DNA of 64,000 nucleotides from Rhipidocladum racemiflorum. Its lineage: Eukaryota > Streptophyta > Magnoliopsida > Poales > Poaceae. The position numbers and the translations under genes are program-made. The notes under the pieces were generated by a model. The model ran no database searches, was not told where the DNA came from, and worked only from the letters and a program-made list of their open reading frames with translations. Position 1 is the stretch's first letter, and the number at the start of each line of letters is the position of its first letter. The stretch lies in assembly GCA_036346355.1 (NCBI GenBank), contig CM070572.1, positions 9,555,001-9,619,000 of the forward strand, written 5' to 3'. This document shows, one piece after another, positions 1-9,988 of the stretch.

Positions 1-150
1 CCTGGTAATATATAAATCAAACTACCAATTTTGTACGTAATTCGTTCATGACTTCATAAGTGAAATAACTTGTCGGGATCTTGTAGGTAGTGTTGAATAC
101 ACAATCGGGTGATGGTAGTGTGCCAGAGACTGGATAAGAGCGAGGACAAG
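1..150. other. Unassigned sequence at window edge
   Basis: No gene or recognisable element is visible here. The sequence joins repeat copy A abruptly at about 151, whereas the second copy of that repeat has a different sequence to the left of the same point. This is probably the edge of another element or a truncation junction. Confidence 0.3.
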
Positions 151-1100
151 TGCAGTCGACCTAGGGTTTGAGTTTTCGCCACCTTAGAGTCGGAATTTGG
201 TCGTCCGCCTGTTGAGAAAGTTGTAGGTAACTTCAATACCTTTCAGTGGACATAAAGAACGTCCAATTCCGCCCAGCCGTTTGAAAGTTATGCTCGATTT
301 ACCAAACGTGTTTAAATCTGTGACGTAGCTGGGACAGAACGTAGAGTTTTGTAGATTAGACAACTTTAGAGTCCGAATCAGCTGTTCCATATACTTATAA
401 AAAGTTAGGAAATTTCCTAAGCTACGCGAGGATGTACTCGTTTAATCGATTCGGAGTCCTAGATCTAAAGTTATGATAGTTTGAAGTCTGCTGTCCCGGG
501 GGGGGACAGATTCTCTGTTTTTCGTTTTCGGGAGTAGTTTGCGATATCGGGGTAGATGGGCAATGACGTACTGTTTTGTGGGCACGTTGTGATTGTGTGG
601 CATCTATGTGCAGGTGGTGTGACCCCGGGAGTGCCCTCCTCATTCCGCCAATCCGTCGCCCGAGGTTAAGGCAAGTGTATTGGGATGGGTAGCATGTGGT
701 TTATTTGCTTGTCTTGACTAGATGCAATTGTTTCCATGTTATGCTATCTTGCCATGCTTAGTATTTGCCATGATATGATAAAAAGGGTATGTTAAGATGC
801 TATGCAATGGTTTATGGTTAATGATTATGGCATATGTTGCATACATGGCATGAAACTTGCCGCGGTTGGTGAGAACGTCATAACTATTCTGGTAAGGTCG
901 GTGAGAAAGTTATGACTAATCCGGAGCGCCATGGATGTAAGACCTACCTCGTGATTCCACCCACGCGGTGAGTGGAAGCGAGGAGTAGGCACCCTCCATC
1001 TACGGGATGGAAGGGGGACGTGGGTGCACGCCGACGGGTGTGCACTCGGCAATACCGGTATTTGCGTCGAGGAAACATGTGCATTGCATTGCATATATGA

Positions 1101-1226
1101 TGATGTTTATGAGATGTACACCATGGGAATATGAGATGCTTATGATGTTTATGAGATGTACACCATGTGAATATGAGATGCTTATGATGTTTATGAGATG
1201 TACACCATGTGAATATGAGATGCTTA
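1101..1226 (+). repeat. Minisatellite, three 42-bp units
   Basis: Three head-to-tail units start at 1101, 1143 and 1185. The units are almost identical (one G/T difference in ACCATGGGAA versus ACCATGTGAA). The corresponding place in the other copy (around 11,570-11,600) holds a shorter GATGATGATGAAATG stretch with no triplication, so the expansion happened in this copy. Confidence 0.9.
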
Positions 1227-1286
1227 TGATGCTAATGATGAGATGCAATGATGTTGGTATTGAAACCTGTTCCTTGTTCCATTTTA

Positions 1287-1319
1287 ATATACTTGCTGAG
1301 TGATGAACTCACGCTTGTG
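1287..1319 (+). promoter_or_regulatory. Conserved LTR hairpin module (ACTTGCTGAGT...ACTCAC)
   Basis: The sequence ACTTGCTGAGTGATGAACTCAC can fold on itself through GAGT/ACTC. Related modules lie at 11,708-11,740, 19,489-19,513, 35,481-35,509 and 58,015-58,042 in different LTR-like sequences. The function is unknown; a role in LTR transcript processing is only a guess. Confidence 0.5.
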
Positions 1320-1746
1320 TTTATGATGTTTTTTTAGGTACCATGAAATCGGCATGCGGGAAAGGGGCTTAGTGGCACATCTTCACAAAGTTTCTCTCAT
1401 TTAGACATACAAAATTTTGCCATTTGTAGTTGTGATTATAAGTTAATGCATTGAGAACTTGGAGTATGCCTTATTTGTGTGCTTGGCCATATTATTTACT
1501 TCGTTTTAGATCATGGAGTGGTTAAATTCATTATGCTAAACTTAAATTGTTGCTATGTCACCTGTTATTGATGTTTTAGATGCTTTCCATTATGATATAT
1601 CTTGAGATATTCTTGTTGTTGCTCCGTACCATGGAAAAACAAAGGAGATGCTGCCGTGCTGTAATTTATCTTTATTTGTGGTAGTTAGATGCTGCTTCTA
1701 CTATGTTTGGTGACATCCAGGGCATACTAGATGCCGGGGTGTTACA

Positions 1747-2223
1747 ACACATACGCCAACTTTTTATTTGCTAGATTGAAACATGGTGTTTGGATTTAGT
1801 CAACCGATCTACAATAAATAGTGTGGAGCTTGCTACAAATAGATTAGCCTTATCAGTTGATATGTGAACCAGTGAAAAAGGTAGTATTGATTTGTGGAGT
1901 GATAGCGATATTAGCCTAGTACCGATTTATATATAGTATACTTTTCAATTTGCTTGTATGTTCTAGCCATGGGAGGATCTAATTAGTCTTTGTAAAACCT
2001 AAGTGATTTCTATTATCTCGGAATTTAGTTATTGAGATTAAATGTTTGATATAATCTTTTTGTTAGTAGTTATTGTTCACCTTAGTTGTAATCCCAACTG
2101 ATCGCTGAGATCGATATCCTGGAATACTCAAGTGAAAAGCTACAATCGACCCGTACGCTTGCGTTTATAATTGATTGTGCATAGATTGCGCCAATAGTTG
2201 CGTGTAGCCAAAATTTTGAAACA
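1747..2223. other. Intergenic, nothing recognised
   Basis: AT-rich sequence with no reading frame or terminal-repeat structure that I can support. It lies between LTR-like repeat A and a Stowaway remnant. Confidence 0.4.
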
Positions 2224-2421
2224 CTAGCTATCGATATCATTTTAAACACTTAGATTGGATGCATGGAAATTATTTGGATAGCTTTGTCTTGAAAAGTACT
2301 TTCATAGCATAATAATTATATTGAGTTTTTAAAATATTTTATAGTATAAATTAGTGGTCAAGGTTGCATTTCGGGAACCGCATCGATGTTCAAAACAACT
2401 TGTATTTGTGATCAGAGGGAG
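2224..2421 (+). mobile_element. Stowaway-type MITE remnant (Tc1/mariner class)
   Basis: The interior (AAAAGTACTTTCATA, then TTAGTGGTCAAGGTTG, then ATCGATGTTCAAAACAAC) matches the intact Stowaway at 34,470-34,729 in order. It ends with CAGAGGGAG followed by TA. The left terminal repeat is missing, so this is a truncated, non-autonomous copy. It lies about 300 bp downstream of the zinc-finger gene's stop codon. Confidence 0.7.
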
Positions 2422-2725
2422 TAGTTCTAACAATTCTTCATTGAAAAGCATCATTCATTTGACAATTCCTTCATAAAGAGTCCACAACCAATGACTATGG
2501 GTTTGGTACTTAAACAAGCAAACAACAAGATAAACACAATCTAGTAAGCACCATTATTAATTGCTTGACTACCCCCATACAGTGGATAGTTTCCCCTTAT
2601 GTTTCTGCATTGAGTTCATCTCCCGTTCCCAAAGCGAATAAAACCCCAATCACTTTTCTCCACTTTGGTTAGAAGCTATACCATGCTCCATTTTGGCATC
2701 AGTAGAATCAATGGTCGCACAACTA
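2422..2725. other. 3' flank of the zinc-finger gene
   Basis: About 300 bp downstream (minus-strand sense) of the zinc-finger stop codon. It presumably contains the 3' UTR, but no clear polyadenylation signal stands out. Confidence 0.35.
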
Positions 2726-3732
2726 TTAATCATGAGATGGCCCTGTCGCATGGGAGGCTGAACCACGTAGGATGTTCCTCTTTGTTTTGCTATGGGAACT
2801 CATGTGACCACCGTATGCCTGTGGTGAATAGAATGTGACATTACAAAGCTTGCATTTATACTCACGTTTGTGTCTTGCAGTGACGACCATGGAACCCATC
2901 ACATCTTGCGCAACACCATCAGAAGCACTATTTGGACCATCGCTAGGTGCCTGCTGTTCCCTTGGTACATATGGGGACATGTGGAATGGACCAAAAGGGG
3001 TTGGGTTCGCTGATATAGTGGCATAAGGATCTTCATAGGATGGCGACCCAAGTATTGTGTGCTGCTGCTGCCTCTGTTGCTGTATGATACCAGATATGAA
3101 GGGATGATGGTTTTATGTGGAAAAGGAGAGTATAGTGGTTACTTTGTGAGTTTACGTACCTCAGGGACGAGCCATGTAGGGTTCTCAAAGATTGGGCCAG
3201 GATCCAACAATCCACTAGTATTAAAGTGGGCATGAAGAACGGCAATGGATTCTCCTTGGAGCAACGATGTAAATGATGGGGATTGCAATGTCAAAATCTG
3301 CATTTGATTAGACATGTTCAAGTAGTCCCTCACAGGAGTTGCCAGGAAGCTGTGCTGTTGGAACAACGCTTGTTGCTCATTCTGCGGGCTTGACGTGTCG
3401 TTCACCAAAGATCCCGTGTTGCTAACCAACGATGCAGAAGAAACAACTGCATGCAGTAACTGTGTAGGTAGTCTTGGTGTCAGCGCTAAATCTACATGGT
3501 GCGACATCACGCTAGATCCTTGTGGTGCATGTACGATGGGTGGGTTTCGCATTGATAGAGGTGAACATGGTGGTGAGGAGTCAAGGGTTGCATGTTCATC
3601 CAAAATCGGTATTGCTGTTGTGCCTCTCAATGCTTCATGCAAAGGAGAAATGTAGGCGTCATTTTTTCTAGATAAGATATCCTTGTGGAGGGAATCTTTA
3701 TGATCCATGGCTTTTGGGTTGAGGATTTGCAA
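2726..3732 (-). CDS. Single C2H2 zinc-finger protein, two exons
   Basis: Exon 1 is 3732-3160 and exon 2 is 3079-2726, split by an 80-bp intron with donor GAG|GTACGT and acceptor CATACAG|CAACAG. The join is phase 0 and gives about 308 residues. An alternative start at 3708 (MDHKDS) would shorten it by 8. The protein carries one zinc finger near the C-terminus (Cys267, Cys270, His283, His287; spacing C-x2-C-x12-H-x3-H) whose helix reads QAYGGH, a variant of the plant-specific QALGGH. A glutamine run (QQRQQQ) opens exon 2, and exon 1 is low-complexity, rich in Ser, Pro and His. Plant proteins of this kind are usually nuclear DNA-binding regulators; target and partners are unknown. A TATA box lies upstream at 3826-3833. 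No EAR motif was seen. I do not recognise the specific gene. It could be a real gene or a decaying copy, but both exons are open. Confidence 0.72.
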
Positions 3733-3825
3733 TGGAAGGCTAATCTAAATAGACATTCATCTGCTGTGAATATTTGGGCACCATCAAAGGTTAAGGGTGA
3801 TTTTTCCAATAGGGGTATTGGGGGC

Positions 3826-3833
3826 TATTTATA
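3826..3833 (-). promoter_or_regulatory. TATA box of the zinc-finger gene
   Basis: The minus strand reads TATAAATA here, about 95 bp upstream of the first ATG (3732). This predicts transcription starting near 3800 and a 5' UTR of about 65 bp. The position fits a plant core promoter. Confidence 0.65.
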
Positions 3834-3889
3834 AAGATTTTACGAAATTGTGAACCTGCTTGGCCTCGTGTAATATTTCATTAACTTGC

Positions 3890-4049
3890 TATCTAGAGGA
3901 TATGATTTTTAATCGTTGTGATTAATCTATTACCTATAAGATATGCATATTTATTTATTCGGTTATCTAGAGGAATAGAATATTAATCATTGTCGTATCC
4001 CCTAGATAAAGGATTAATGGCATTGATTAGTAGTCGTATCCTCAAGATA
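3890..4049. promoter_or_regulatory. Cluster of four ATCTNGAGGATACGAC-like motifs
   Basis: Two direct copies on the plus strand (TATCTAGAGGA at 3890-3900 and 3964-3974) and two inverted copies (GTATCCCCTAGATA at 3995-4008 and GTATCCTCAAGATA at 4036-4049). Each is accompanied by a nearby ATTAAT. They lie about 160-320 bp upstream of the zinc-finger start codon. The TATCT/AGATA core resembles GATA/I-box elements, but the longer shared unit is not one I recognise. Confidence 0.55.
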
Positions 4050-4255
4050 GCAGATTAATAAAATGCTATATACTTAATCAATTGGCCACATCACTTATTG
4101 ATTTAAGCCTTTGCATGAGTATTGGAAGGTTAACGTTGGATGGGCTGTTTTGGTTTGCATTTATACTCAGTTTCTACGTCTCAAAATTTTGTGCATATAA
4201 TTCTATCAAATAACACTAGAGTTTTGTGCACTGTAATATTGTTGCTCTTTGAAAG

Positions 4256-4558
4256 ATGAGATCCCGCTGGTTGTATGTGTGTGAGCAATTTTTGAATTTT
4301 AGCATGGATGATGCTATGTTGATTGTTTCACAAGCACACAACCTCCTGCTACTAGTTGGCGAGATTGTACACTTGGGTTGTGTATTGCCTCCTATGTTTG
4401 TGGCAGCTGACATTATTGCCAAACTTTTCTCATCTTGGCGGGATTTTGCTACTAGCTTAAAGCACAAGAGGGAAGAGATTTCTGTTGAGAATCTCATTGC
4501 AACCTTTGATGTGGAAGAAAAGGAAAGAGTAAAAGATGCACCAAGCACCATTAATTAG
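4256..4558 (+). pseudogene. gag: copia gag fragment
   Basis: Around 100 codons resembling the C-terminal half of copia Gag (UBN2 type). The signature reads LVGEIVH, then LPPMFVAADIIAKL, then SWRDFATSLKHKREE and VENLIATFDVEEK. It ends in a stop just before the nucleocapsid segment, so Gag is split. The N-terminal half is not recognisable upstream. Confidence 0.75.
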
Positions 4559-4589
4559 AATAATGCCAATGTCGTCGAGATGAAGTCAT

Positions 4590-5012
4590 ATGGCAAGAAA
4601 TTCAAAAGGCTATAAACCAAACAAGACAACTAGTTTTAAAAAGAAGAAAATTGAGAAGGACATGAAGAATATCACCTGTTTCGTGTGCGGAAAGGATGAT
4701 CATATGGCCAAAGACCGTCGCTATCGCAAAGACAGGACAAATGAACTGGGCAAGAAAAATGCCAATGTGACCATAGGCGAGGCCTTGACTTCTGGAGGGT
4801 ATGGTAATTCTCCAGTTGTTTTTTCAGCATGTCAATCCACTGATTGGTGGGTTGATACTGGTGCTAATGTCCACATGTATTATGTTGTTTCCTTGTTTTC
4901 TTCTTACCAGGCAGTCAGGGCTTCCTCCATCCTAATGGGGAATGGGTCGCATGTTTCTGTTCTTGATGTTTCCACGGTGGATCTGAGGCTTACTTCAAGG
5001 AAGATTGTCTAA
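4590..5012 (+). pseudogene. copia nucleocapsid and protease fragment
   Basis: This holds a basic Lys-rich stretch and a zinc knuckle CFVCGKDDHMAKDRR, in which the final Cys of the CCHC box has become Arg. The aspartic protease active site follows as WWVDTGANVHM. Losing the knuckle Cys would abolish normal zinc binding, which fits a dead copy. The frame ends at the LTSRKIV region. Confidence 0.75.
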
Positions 5013-5201
5013 TTGAAGAACGTGTAGCATGCACCAACAATAAAAAAAGTACCACATTATTGGTTCTCTCCTATGTAGGGATGGTTATAAGCTAGTATTT
5101 GAGTAAAACAAAGTTGTAATATCTAAGATTGGGAAATTTGTTGGTAAAGGCCATGAGAGCGAAAGCTTGTTCCATCTAAGTTCTCTGAGTCTTGTTGTAA
5201 T

Positions 5202-5578
5202 ATGAATATTGCAACTGGCTTGAATAAATATGAGGCAAATATTTGGCATTATCGTTTAAGTCATATTGGTTTTGATAGCAGTGCTCGAATATCCAAATTA
5301 GAATTAATTCCAAAATGTAAATTGCCAAAGGATCAAAGTTCCATTCTTGTGTGCAAGCAAAGCAACCGAAAAAACCCTTTAAGGGATTAGAGGAAGAAAA
5401 GAACTTGGCACCATTAAATCTTGTCCATTCTGACCTGTGTGAGATGAATGAATTGTTGATCAAAGGAGACAAAAGATATTTTCTAATTCTTATAGATGAT
5501 GCAACTTGTTATTTATATGTGTATTTGCTGAAAACAAAGGATGAAACTCTAAACTACTTCAAAATTTATAAGGTCTAA
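5202..5578 (+). pseudogene. copia pre-integrase and integrase N-terminal fragment
   Basis: 5202-5390 encodes the GAG-pre-integrase motif (IWHYRLSHIGFDS), with the following zinc-binding region degraded. After a frameshift, 5351-5578 encodes the start of the integrase core: LVHSDLCEMN, carrying the first catalytic Asp, then YFLILIDDATCYLYVYLLKTKDE. The reading stops where the repeat at 5618 begins, so the second Asp and the Glu are lost. Confidence 0.75.
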
Positions 5579-5617
5579 TTTGAGAACCAACTAGAAAAGA
5601 AAATTAAAAGACTAAGG

Positions 5618-6206
5618 TGTAACACCCCGGCACCTAATGTGCCCAGTATGTCACCACAAAGAACAATAGCATCAACCAATTAACCATAATAGAGTTAAAT
5701 TACAGCAACTACACTTGCTGATTATTAAAAAATTTGGCAGCATGTTCTCTATTTTTTCATGGTTTTAAACATCAATAATAGATTCATAGCATCAAAACAT
5801 CAACAACATCATCAATAATAGATTCTTTTGTAGTGTTTTTGGTGCTGGTTAGATGGGGGAAATCATGCCTAAGATATGTAATTAGGTGCTGTTGTTGGGT
5901 GCAATTAAGGTGATTGTAGATATGTCTTGTGTTCTGTCCTCGGGCAGATTAGATCCCTAGCTTTGGGCGTGATTTTGAGAATTTTAGAGTCATTTCCTAG
6001 GGGACCAGCTATTGCGAAAGTTGTAGATAGTCGAATTACCTTTAATTTGAGACCAAAATCACTAAGTTTTGTTCAGCCGTTTAAAAATTATGGCCCTTTT
6101 AACAAGCGTTGTCCAAACTGTGTCGCGATTGGTACAGTCTGTGTTCATCTACATATTAGAGGAACTTAGAGGACGAATTAGACTTTTTGAATACTTAGAA
6201 AAAGTG
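5618..6206. mobile_element. Short composite insertion of repeat-A-like sequence
   Basis: It begins TGTAACACCCCGGCACCTA, which is the reverse complement of the repeat A terminus (TAGATGCCGGGGTGTTACA). From about 5927 it continues in the opposite sense with a diverged version of the repeat A interior (TTGTAGATAGTCGAATTACC, then CAGCCGTTTAAAAATTATG, then TACTTAGAAAAAGT). Copia sequence resumes at about 6207 (GYAHNSTAYRF). The two halves thus face opposite ways. No clean target duplication was found. Confidence 0.5.
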
Positions 6207-6567
6207 GGGTATGCACATAACAGCACGGCCTATAGATTTTTAGTAGTAAAATCAAAAACTCCTAAGATTATTGCAACACAATAATATTTATCCTACGAGA
6301 CCAGCAGGTAGTACTTTACGAACTGCAAATACTCAAACTGGATATAATAATGATGATGATGATGAACCTACCACTGTTTCTGAACCAATGAGTGATACAC
6401 TATCAATAGAAGATATTACTAAGGAGGATGACAATGATGAACCTACCACTGTTTCTGAACCAATGAGTGATACACTATCAATAGAAGATATTACTAAGGA
6501 GGATGATAATTTAGTCGTAGAGGATCCTCATAGAACAAGAGATAGAAAACCTTTGGTCATGATTTGA
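6207..6567 (+). pseudogene. copia integrase C-terminal/hinge fragment with 75-bp duplication
   Basis: It opens with GYAHNSTAYRFLVVKSKTP, the conserved copia segment after the integrase core. An acidic linker follows, in which 25 codons (from DEPTTVSEPMSD to TKEDDN) are duplicated in tandem at 6361-6435 and 6436-6510. The duplication keeps the frame. It ends at a stop after DRKPLVMI. Confidence 0.75.
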
Positions 6568-6599
6568 TTGTATACCTTGTGGTTGATGTGCTAAAATCT

Positions 6600-7091
6600 C
6601 TTTCAGAGGCTTATGCACTACCTGATCCTGAGTATTGGAAAGAGGCGGTCCGTAGCGAGATGGATTCTATCATGGCGACTTGGGAGATCACTGATCGTCC
6701 TAGTGGGTGCAAACCTGTTGGATGCAAGTAGATCTAAAAAAGAAAATGTGGCCTGATGATACTGTTAATAAGTACATGGCGAGACTTGTGGCTAAGCATA
6801 AAGAAAGAAAGTATTATTTTGATACTTATTCTCCTGTTGCAACCAGATGGTTATGCAATTACTGGATAGGAAAATAAAGTGTGCAAATTATTAAAATCCT
6901 TGTATGGCCTAAAGCAAGCACCTAATCAATGGCATGAAAAGTTTGATAAAACTTTGAGATCTGCTAGTTTTATTATTAATGAGGTAGATAACTGTGTATA
7001 CTATAGTTATGGTGGGGGTCAAGTTGTGATTTTGTGTTTGTATGTTGATGACATACTTATATTTTTGCGACAAACATTGATGTCAAATTGA
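6600..7091 (+). pseudogene. copia reverse transcriptase fragments
   Basis: 6600-6840 in mixed frames encodes ALPDPEYWKEAVRSEMDSI and then YMARLVAKHKERKYYFDTYSPVA, the RT N-terminus. After a deletion, 6879-7091 is open and encodes LLKSLYGLKQAPNQWHEKF and the catalytic LCLYVDDILIF. The segment between, with the first catalytic Asp, is missing or scrambled. Confidence 0.8.
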
Positions 7092-7270
7092 CGAGGTCAA
7101 GACTTTCTTATCTCGATGCTTTTGATATGAATGACTTGGGAGTGGCGATGATATTCTGAATATTAAATTGATCAAGAATTAGGATGTGATCATTTTGCAC
7201 CAATCCCATTATGCTGAGAAAATATTAAGCCTATTTTGGCTTTGAGAATTGAAAATTTCCCCAACACCTT

Positions 7271-7860
7271 ATGATTCGAGTGTTAAACTTCGAAAAAAAT
7301 CAAGGGTTAAGGAAAGACCAATTGAGATATTCACAAATTATTGGGTCCCTTATGTATCTAGCTGGTGCCACAAGACCTGATATCTCATTTTCTATGAGCA
7401 AATTAAGCCGGTTTACATCTAACCTAGGAGATGATCATTGGGAAACACTTAAAAGAGTGTTGTGCTACTTGAGAGGCACAATAACTTATTCATTTGTATT
7501 AGAAGGATATAGTGATTTCAATTGGATCTCTAATGCGGATGAGATCAAAGCTACAAGTGGTTATGTTTTTACCTTAGTTGGTGCTGCAGTTTCATGTTGG
7601 TCTTGCAAACTGACCATATTAATAAGGTCAAGCATGGAAGTTGAACTCGTAGCACTAGACACAACCACTTTTGAGGTTGAATGGCTTAGAGAGCTACTGT
7701 TGGACTTGCCATGCCATTGGTTGAGAAACCAAAACTGACGATCCTAATGAACTGTGATAACCATACAGTGTTGACTAACGTTATGAGTACTAAGGATAAC
7801 ATGAAGTCCTCCAGGCATATGAAGCGTAAGATCAAACCTGTTAGAAAATTGAGAATGAAG
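7271..7860 (+). pseudogene. copia RNase H domain, nearly complete
   Basis: It opens with the RT/RNase H connection IIGSLMYLAGATRPDISF, then the RNase H core YSDFNWISNADEIKATSGYV, then SSMEVELVALDTTTFEVEWL. Past a frameshift at about 7715 the C-terminal helix (NMKSSRHMKRKIKPVRKLR) runs to about 7850. The homology stops where a G-rich LTR-like sequence begins. Confidence 0.8.
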
Positions 7861-9988
7861 GACCAAACTAGCAATCAGAGGGGGGGGGCTAAATGATCAC
7901 AACAAAATTTCCTACCTCTAAAAGATCCAACCAAAAACCCCACTTGAACAATTAAACGTGGAAGAATAAAATTAGATGCAACTGTCTCTGGGTGGCACCG
8001 CAGCACAGGGGGCGGTAGTGCCGAATATGTGGCACTACCGCTCACCTCAGCCAGTAGTGTTGGAGGTACGGTACTACCACATTTCTTGGGGGGGGTAGTG
8101 TCTGCTCCAGGGGTAGAACAACACAGCACGATCTAAGCAAAAGTATAACTTTAGATCGGCTGGTCCAAAACCCATGAAATTTTGTGTGCAACTCCTTTTG
8201 AATGTCAGGAACCTATTCCAACCTTCAATCATAAGTATTGATGTGAAAGTTCTGACATTTTTCCAATTGAGGGAAGAATGTATCAAAACTAAGCAAAAGC
8301 CAAACAAGTTATTCTGGGCTTGCTCACGTTATTTTGATGATCAAGATGATCTTAGGTTACCTACTACATCACAGAAATCAACAGCACCAAAGAAATGCCC
8401 ACCAAACAATCAAGAACACGATCTACAAAAATCTTTCTACTTTCAAGTATAGAGATCGGCTTCCTGCAAAAACATCGGAGAAGAGGTTGTAGATTGCCTA
8501 GATGATCAGGATAAAATCTATAGAAGATTCATCCAGTAACCTTTCAACCTTGGCACAAGATCCAAAAGCACTTAGAAGGAGAGAAGGCAAATCTAAAGTG
8601 TAAACAAAATGCAAGAAGTAAAGTAATTTTAGAATACAGGAGAAATTTAAACTTGCATTGCTTTGAGAGAAAGGTTTACAAAGAAACACTACTTGGTGGG
8701 AAGAGCTTAACATAGCACAAGAAAAACATAAATCCTCACTGAAGACTTAGAGGAGTGGCATTCCTCTACCCCTCTATTTATAGCCTAAGCTAACGAATCT
8801 CCACCCTTTGATGAGTTCTTTCATCCATAAGGAACCTCAATATGGGCTAGGATTGGTTCATACACTCAGACATGGGCTAACCCGAAACCCACACACATAA
8901 TGGGTTTTGCATGCTTCTCAAAGCACATGAACTTGACCGCTACTCTATCCGTGAAGCCTTGATTCGATGATCCTCCTTCACTTCAACATGTCCAAGTTAG
9001 CATCTCCATAAGTTCACTTGTCTTCTCACTTGCAGCGACCCTGTGCCTCAGCCATCTTTGGTGCCACTTTGGCCATCTGGACCTTAGCACTCCTAACCTA
9101 GTCTCCATCACCTTTGCCTCACCATGACTTAACTCCAAGTCCTACAACCATCATAGACAAGCGAAACACATCACATAGCATTGCTCAAAATGATAGGAAA
9201 TCAATAATCCAAAATCAAAATTCAAATCTTACTTCACAGATGAAATTGACAGTACTGCCCTAGTGCCTGGTAGTGCAATTTGTTCTTAGAAACCAGCGAA
9301 GACACTCTCTGAAAAATAACTACCACCTCATAGAGACCAATAATGCCACTCGTTCGGTAGTACCACCCCCTAGGCTAGTAGTGTCGTTCAGACCAAACCC
9401 GAGACAATGCGCTCTGTAAAATAGCTACCGCCACACATGGCCGGTAGCACCGCTGGCCAGTATTACCGCTACCTAGGGACGGTAGTGCCGGTCTTAATTG
9501 AAACAAACTCAAATTACTTCAAATTGAAATCTAATTCAAATCAAACTCAACCATGAGCACCACAAGCTCAAAAATCATTCAAATATGGATAGACCCCCCC
9601 CCCATGGTTTTTCAATATCCCCTCTGATGAGTATATTGATAAATCCACAACAAATCCACAAAAGTCACAAATTTGAGTTTGAAAGTAGAAAGAAGAAAGT
9701 AATTTGATTGCAAAGCCTAACTTGGTTCTAATGCAAGAGAAAGCAAAGATCATGACCAAGTTGGCGAGATGGGATTTAGAGCAAATAATATAAAAGAACA
9801 AGTTTTCTGCAAAGGCTCAATTTTTCTTATGATCCAAAGAAATGAACAACTTTTCACCATGACCACAAGAAAATATTTCTAAAGCATTTCTCCCCCTTTG
9901 TTCTGCCTTTTCCACATTTTCTCCCTCTTTTGGCAATATAGGCATCAAGATAACATGTATGCACGAAATGAATCATAGAGGAGTATTG
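7857..9988. mobile_element. Non-coding LTR-retrotransposon-like segment with CACTACCG/GGTAGTGCCG motifs
   Basis: There is no supported gene. It starts at TGAAGGACCAAACTAGCAAT, next to a G9 run, directly after copia RNase H. Short inverted-complementary motifs of the type GGTAGTNCCG and CACTACCG recur at 7,995-8,120 and 9,240-9,500. The pyrimidine-rich stretch near 9,890-9,945 (TTTCTCCCCCTTTGTTCTGC) resembles the region before the 3' LTR in grass SIRE/Maximus-type copia elements. The assignment is tentative and no LTR partner was found. Confidence 0.4.

Larger units (their letters stand above)
151..1746 (+). mobile_element. LTR-like repeat, copy A (5'-truncated)
   Basis: About 1.6 kb that aligns nearly end to end with 10,621-12,177 in the same orientation. 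It starts at the shared TGCAGTCGACCTAGGG and ends in GCCGGGGTGTTACA. There is no coding potential. The terminal GGGGTGTTACA is the kind of end seen on grass Ty3/gypsy LTRs, so I read this as the 3' part of an LTR, probably a solo or truncated one. The two copies differ by point changes and by a 42-bp minisatellite present only here. Confidence 0.6.
4256..7860 (+). mobile_element. Decayed Ty1/copia retrotransposon body
   Basis: The fragments follow the copia order: gag, zinc knuckle, protease, pre-integrase, integrase, hinge, reverse transcriptase (YVDD), RNase H. All are on the plus strand but broken by stops and frameshifts. A 0.6-kb repeat is inserted at 5618-6206. No flanking LTR pair was identified; the RNase H end runs directly into an unrelated LTR-like sequence near 7857. 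Individual domains are listed separately. Confidence 0.85.

Noticed and set aside
1000..1303. 98-codon frame over the 42-bp minisatellite
   Set aside because: Produced by a tandem repeat whose length is a multiple of three; no domain, and the other repeat copy lacks it.
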